Source of the DNA: Aphidius gifuensis
Lineage: Eukaryota > Arthropoda > Insecta > Hymenoptera > Braconidae
Reading direction: 5' to 3'
DNA: 64,000 nucleotides
Assembly: GCF_014905175.1 (NCBI RefSeq)
Contig: NC_057791.1
Location: forward strand, 434,001-498,000
The translations under genes and the position numbers were made by a program. The number at the start of each line of letters is the position of its first letter. The stretch's first letter is position 1. The notes beneath the pieces were generated by a model that saw only the letters and a program-made list of their open reading frames with translations, had not been told where the DNA came from and searched no databases. This document shows, piece by piece, positions 59,016 through 64,000 of the stretch.

Positions 59016-59136
59016 TTTCGATACATGTGCCCACGCAGAGAATATGCTCATCACGAATGCCTTGGTGCAATGTTTTTCCCATCACATATTCACATTCGTC
59101 ATGAGCAAACTCTTTGCGAGGGCATTTGTATCGAAA
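59016..59136. repeat. Long inverted repeat: 44-nt arms, 33-nt loop
   Basis: The left arm 59016-59059 begins TTTCGATACATGTGCCC and the right arm 59093-59136 ends GGGCATTTGTATCGAAA. Aligned without gaps, 37 of 44 positions are complementary and one more is a G-U pair. The loop is 59060-59092. Size and bulge-free imperfect pairing fit a microRNA or hairpin-RNA precursor; a short MITE is the alternative. No clear target-site duplication. Confidence 0.85.
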
Positions 59137-59410
59137 TGTACTATTATTTAATTGTCATTGATATATATAATTATTATTTAATACGAAAGTATGTATGTAT
59201 TTTCGCGCGTCTTTTCAAACGTAAATTTGAAAAACCCAACTACCTTATCGACTGTCGGTTGGTCAACAAATTTAATCAAAATGGCGACACAAACATACAC
59301 TTTAAACAGTAAAATACGTGTGTAAGTGAATAAAACGAAAATCGACAAATTTTCCCAACACTGGTGATAACATCCAGCCTCAGTGCACACACTTCAGTTA
59401 TTCCAAAAAA
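59137..59410 (+). promoter_or_regulatory. flapwing 5' leader / promoter
   Basis: Less AT-rich than its surroundings. It carries TTTCAAA...TTTGAAA (about 59214-59231) and an upstream ATG in AAAATGGCGACA (about 59280), which opens a short upstream frame before the flapwing ATG. Confidence 0.4.
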
Positions 59411-62069
59411 ATGGCGGATGTCGACTTGAATATCGACAGCTTGATAGAAAGATTACTTGAAGGTATGTTTTAACATAAATTATTAATTAAATTAACAAAT
59501 TCATTAGTCATTTATTAAATTACATATTATTTTATAATATAATCATTTAAATTGTCATCAACAATTCAACAACATTGTGTTGATTAATCACCAACTCACT
59601 CACTCTCTCACTCATTCACTATTATTTTTATCAAAAAAAAAAAAAAAATATTAAAATATTAATTTTTTAATTATTAATATTTAAAGATAAAGTGTTTATT
59701 GTTAATTGTGTTTTATTTTTATATTTTTTTTTATTTCTACAAGTGTGTTGTGTGTGTGTGTGTGTGTGTTATCATTTGTTGATATTATTTATTATTTTTT
59801 TTTTCTAAGAAAAAGAATGTGTGATGATTAATTCAGTGACAGGTGTTAAAAATATAATTTTAATAAAAATATAATTATCAATTAGATAATGACACTTTGT
59901 TCTTAGATTTTTATATATTTTTTTTATTTTTCTAATTAATTTATCATAACAATAACCTTGCTCTGATTATTATTTTTATTTAAGCAAAATCTAAGAACAA
60001 GGTGTTGATGCAAAACTTTCTCATCCAGCCATATTCATTGTAGAAGAAAAAAAAAAATATAAATCAATTATTTAGACGGTATTTTTTTAATTTTCTGTTT
60101 TTGCAACTTGGATATTAAATAATTTAAAAAAAAAAAAAAAAAAAAGTATTTAACAATACACAGACCGAGCAAGTCCAGAAGAAGGGCAGACTAGCTGATA
60201 TATTCCTGTCGGAATTTTCGGGTATGAGAAAGGTTTAAAAAAAGAACAACAAACACACACACCCATATTACTTGTTTTATTATTTAATTTGTTTATTTAA
60301 TATAATAATTAATAAGTGTAAATAGTTGAGTAATGAATGAGCTATTTAAGCATGAAAGTTGTGTCGTACTTGTTGAAAATAATAAATTATCAAAAAAGTA
60401 TCTTGTATATTTGGGTTATGCGTAATGCAAAGTAATACTTGAATTATTTATAAATAATTATTTTTAATTTTATTATAAAAAGCAGCCCAATTTCAGGTTA
60501 ATATTTTGATATAAATATAAAACTAATAATTGATGTTTATATTATTACTTTTTTTTTTTAAATATATTTTTTTCAATTATTGAGTTAAATTTACCATACA
60601 GTTTTCCAATAACCAATGTGATAATAATTAAACTTGCATGAATGAGTTGTTCATGGTCGTGTGTCTATAAATAAATAAAAAATATTTGTGTTATATATAA
60701 AATCAATGGATATTGGAGAACTGGTGGCTTGTTGTCGAGTTGAGAAGCCAACACATGTTAAACCAATCTATCATGTTTTTTAATTTTAACAAAAACAAAT
60801 TTTTTTTACTATTTTATTTAATTTATTTATTTGTAGATAAATTATTTTATTGATTAGATTAACTATTTATTATTATTATTATTATTATTTATTTATTTAT
60901 ATTTTTGATCAACAGTGCGAGGATGTCGTCCTGGAAAATCAGTTATAATGACAGAAGCAGAAGTACGTGGTTTATGTTTAAAAAGTCGTGAAATTTTTTT
61001 ACAACAACCAATACTACTTGAGCTTGAAGCACCATTAAAAATATGTGGTGATATACATGGACAATACACTGATTTATTGAGATTATTTGAGTATGGTGGT
61101 TTTCCACCAGAATCAAATTATTTATTTCTCGGTGATTATGTTGACAGAGGAAAACAATCACTTGAAACAATATGTCTATTGCTTGCATATAAAATTAAAT
61201 ATCCAGAAAATTTTTTTTTACTACGTGGTAATCATGAATGTGCAAGTATCAATAGAATATATGGTTTTTATGATGAATGTAAACGCAGATATAATATTAA
61301 ATTATGGAAAACATTTACTGATTGTTTCAATTGTCTACCAATTGCTGCAATTATTGATGAAAAAATTTTTTGTTGTCATGGTGGTCTAAGTCCAGATTTA
61401 CAGGTAAATCTTGTCTTATTTTTATCATTGCTTTAATTATTTACATGTTTATTTATTTATTGCAGGGAATGGAACAAATAAGAAGAATTATGAGACCAAC
61501 TGATGTACCAGATACTGGATTACTTTGTGATCTTTTATGGTCTGATCCTGATAAAGATGTTCAGGTATATAGTAACATCATCATCATTATTATTATTTAT
61601 TAAATTAATTTATTTCTCAATTGAAAAATTTAGGGCTGGGGAGAAAATGATAGAGGTGTATCATTCACATTTGGTCCAGATGTTGTATCAAAATTTTTAA
61701 ATCGTCATGATATGGATTTAATATGCCGAGCTCATCAAGTTGTTGAAGATGGATATGAATTTTTTGCAAAACGACAACTTGTTACATTATTTTCAGCACC
61801 AAATTATTGTGGTGAATTTGATAATGCTGGTGGTATGATGAGTGTTGATGAAAATCTCATGTGCAGTTTTCAGGTAATTATACAATAATTATTATTATTT
61901 ATATAAAGTTTTATTTTATAATACATATTAATGAAAATAAATTTATCAATAGATTCTTAAACCATCTGAGAAAAAAGCCAAGTATCAGTATGGTGGTATG
62001 ACTGGTGTACAAACAAGTAGACCAGCAACACCACAAAAAAATTCAAGCAATAAAAAAACCAAAAAATGA
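59411..62069 (+). CDS. flw: Protein phosphatase PP1-beta catalytic subunit (flapwing)
   Basis: Five exons, 59411-59462, 60916-61403, 61466-61564, 61634-61873 and 61953-62069, join in frame to 331 aa. The start MADVDLNIDSLIERLLE and then VRGCRPGK, with MTEAEVRGLCLKSREIFLQQ, mark the beta class, as does the tail KPSEKKAKYQYGGMTG.QTSRPATPQ. All metal and catalytic motifs are present: GDIHGQY, GDYVDRG, RGNHE, HGGLSP, ICRAHQ, SAPNYCG. PP1 is a Ser/Thr phosphatase that works with targeting subunits; the beta form (flapwing in Drosophila) dephosphorylates myosin regulatory light chain with MYPT subunits. A very short first coding exon and a 1.45-kb first intron precede four compact exons. Confidence 0.97.
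59743..59769 (+). repeat. GT dinucleotide microsatellite
   Basis: About 13 GT units with one interruption, inside flapwing intron 1. Confidence 0.9.
59893..60004. repeat. 19-bp inverted repeat in flapwing intron 1
   Basis: CACTTTGTTCTTAGATTTT (59893-59911) and AAAATCTAAGAACAAGGTG (59986-60004), with one mismatch (G-U possible in RNA) and a 74-nt AT-rich loop. Confidence 0.8.
60164..60221 (+). other. Possible cryptic/cassette exon in flapwing intron 1
   Basis: ACACAG/ACCGAGC at the left and TTTTCGG/GTATGAG at the right. Read in the frame set by exon 1 it hits TGA after 11 codons. The acceptor has a poor pyrimidine tract, so this may not be spliced. Confidence 0.15.
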
Positions 62070-64000
62070 TCATCGTATACAACTGATTCTGCATAGCAAT
62101 CAACACTAATGTCATTCTAGGTATTATTTATTTATTTATTTATAACAAGGTTCATTATTTTCATCAGATTATTTCAACTTGGAGAAGAAAATATATATTA
62201 TTTTTACAGTTGTGGAACGTCAGAGAATCCAGTATCGTTCATAACGTCAAATATATATTTTAAAAAAAAATTACCTCTTCCGTAAATTTTAAATACAAAA
62301 AAAAGATGAAACTCATGATAATTTAGTCGAAAAGAAACATTGTTAATTTAATTATCTGAGCTGTTGCTTTTTTTTCCTTGTTTTTTTATAATAATTTTTT
62401 CATTTTGTATTCAACTTTTCGAGATTTTAGTTGAATACTGAATTTTTGTTTTTGAATAATCACTGGGTATATAACACGTACTTCCATCTTATATAAAAAA
62501 AAAAAAAAAACAAATGAAATATTTATTCTGTAATGTGCATTTCGTAAATGTGCTTTATTTATTCTTTATTATTATTATTATTACATTAGATTTAAATATA
62601 ACTATCCAATTAAAAAAAAATCAATTGTTTGTTTTTTTTTTTTTCTTTTTTTGTCATCTTGTGCTTAATTTTCTTTGTCATTCATCATTTAACTTGGTTT
62701 TTTTTCTTTTTTTTTTTTGTTTATTTATGATTATTTTTTATTACGTCCTGGTGATGATGATATTGTTCATTCAAGTTTGGGTCATACCCAGTTATTTAAT
62801 TTTGTGCTATTTTCAGCAAAATTGCATTTTCTTTTTTTGTTTACTTAATTTTTTTATCGAAACACCGACGTGCATATGCGAATTTAACCGAATGAATGAA
62901 GATATTATATATGGACAAATGAGTGTACTAAAAAAATATAAACAAAAAGAAAATAAATTCAATATAATATAGTATTTTTTAAGGCGATACTGCCTCTGTA
63001 TAGATAATTATAAGTTGATCGGATATTTATGTATTTGAAAAAATTATAATAATAATTAACGCGTTTTAAAAATTGTTGTAACAAAATATTTAGCAAAAGA
63101 AAAGAAAAAATCTTTTTTTTTTTTTAAATTAAAAAGGTATTTTCTTGTCTTAATGATAAATTGTGAAAACTGGGTTGTGTTGTAAAATCAAATTGACGTT
63201 CATGTTAGATGAAATAAATATTTTTTTCTTCAAAATAATATTAAATAAAAAAACGCCGATAAAAAATAAATAAAATAAACATTAGTAGCACTACACGTGA
63301 ATAATAAATTGAGCAAATAATTGAAAATTAGTATTTAAAATAATAGCTTAATAATAACTGTCATTATTATTATATTTTAAATTTGAAATGTTATTTTTTT
63401 AAATAATTTCAAACAGTTGTGCTCAACATGCAGTTATTGCTATTATTTATTTTATTATTTACGTTATTAGAAAAAGAAAAGAAATGTTTTTTTTTTTTTT
63501 TCTGAATGTTCAAAAGTAGTAAGTAAAAATATAAATATTAAATTAAAAAAAAATCTATAATGATTGCTCGACGATGAGAGAAACAACAAAAATATAATTA
63601 TAAATTTTTGAGTTGTAACTTTCAGATAATAAATATCCCTATTATTGTAAAATTGTGTGTTAAAATTAATTTAAATATTATTATATTTTTTTTTAATTAA
63701 CATTTAAATTAATAATTATGTCGTAATGATATTTATTTAAATGACATTTTTTACAAATCACATATTAAGTAGAAACGTAATTTTTTTTTAATTTATAATT
63801 TATTTATTTATTTAAACAAAAAAAAAAAAGACCAGTTTATAATTAATTTATTGAAAAATTCATTCTTTTCTTCTTTTTTTTTTAATAATTATTTATTTTT
63901 AGAATGAGGCTTGTTGGAAAAGACCAGTCTAGATCATCTTGACGTTCGTTTTAATTTTAATTTAAATTTTATTTTGAATCCAGTTCTTCTCAAATTTTTT
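62070..64000 (+). other. flapwing 3' untranslated region and downstream sequence
   Basis: AT-rich with homopolymers. Candidate AATAAA signals occur at about 62953 and 63213. The 152-codon frame at 62514-62972 is Phe/Leu/Ile-rich translation of T runs and is not supported as a gene. No other gene is recognisable before the window end. Confidence 0.5.

Larger units (their letters stand above)
59463..60915 (+). other. flapwing intron 1
   Basis: 1.45 kb. It contains a GT run (59743-59769), a 19-bp inverted repeat (59893-60004) and a GC-richer 58-nt segment bounded by AG and GT (60164-60221). Otherwise AT-rich. Confidence 0.8.

Noticed and set aside
59013..59312. 99-codon plus-strand frame
   Set aside because: Its first half is the left and right arms of an inverted repeat, which explains the openness; it runs into the flapwing leader without family similarity.
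62514..62972. 152-codon frame downstream of flapwing
   Set aside because: Runs of Phe, Leu and Ile come from T-rich 3' sequence; no domain, no splice context, and it lies in the probable 3' untranslated region.
1..64000. tRNA, rRNA and CRISPR structures
   Set aside because: No A/B-box plus cloverleaf, no rRNA-like GC-rich conserved blocks and no regularly spaced repeats were found by eye; a covariance-model scan would be decisive.

Overview
The window is animal nuclear DNA: very AT-rich, with long A/T homopolymers, short GT-AG introns inside genes, AATAAA signals and metazoan-only genes (syndecan, Rab32, PP1-beta). Protein matches are of insect type; I infer an insect, most likely a parasitoid hymenopteran, but nothing here proves the order. 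Many exons below were joined by hand from splice sites and reading-frame phase, and each join keeps the frame open.

Left part (1-13.1 kb), gene-dense: UPF1 first coding exon (-), a single-exon MATH-BTB gene (+), a duplicated ~160 bp block and then a secreted neprilysin-like (M13) gene that has lost its zinc site (+), eIF2B delta (-), ribosomal protein L19 (-), and a peroxisomal acyl-CoA oxidase (+).

Middle (13.1-40.3 kb): one gene, Syndecan (-). Its three 3' exons lie at 16.2-17.5 kb and its signal-peptide exon at 40.2-40.3 kb, so about 22.7 kb of apparent 'desert' is a single intron, with a few GC-richer islands, palindromes and a CTCF-like site.

Right part (40.8-62.1 kb): a head-to-tail pair of mitochondrial ATPase-inhibitor (IF1) genes, one canonical and one strongly diverged (-); a host gene derived from a tyrosine recombinase of the Crypton/DIRS-like kind (-); an ABCG half-transporter of the White/Scarlet/Brown type (+); Rab32/lightoid with three possible first exons giving about 223 aa to 719 aa proteins (-); and PP1-beta/flapwing (+). 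ABCG and Rab32 are convergent neighbours, and in Drosophila both families serve pigment granules.

The less ordinary items are the catalytically dead M13 protein, the diverged IF1 copy, the recombinase-derived gene, the Rab32 isoform architecture (a start codon that ends exactly at a splice donor), and several strong inverted repeats, above all a 121-nt hairpin with 44-nt arms just upstream of flapwing. No tRNA, rRNA, CRISPR array, plasmid feature or recognisable intact transposon was seen.
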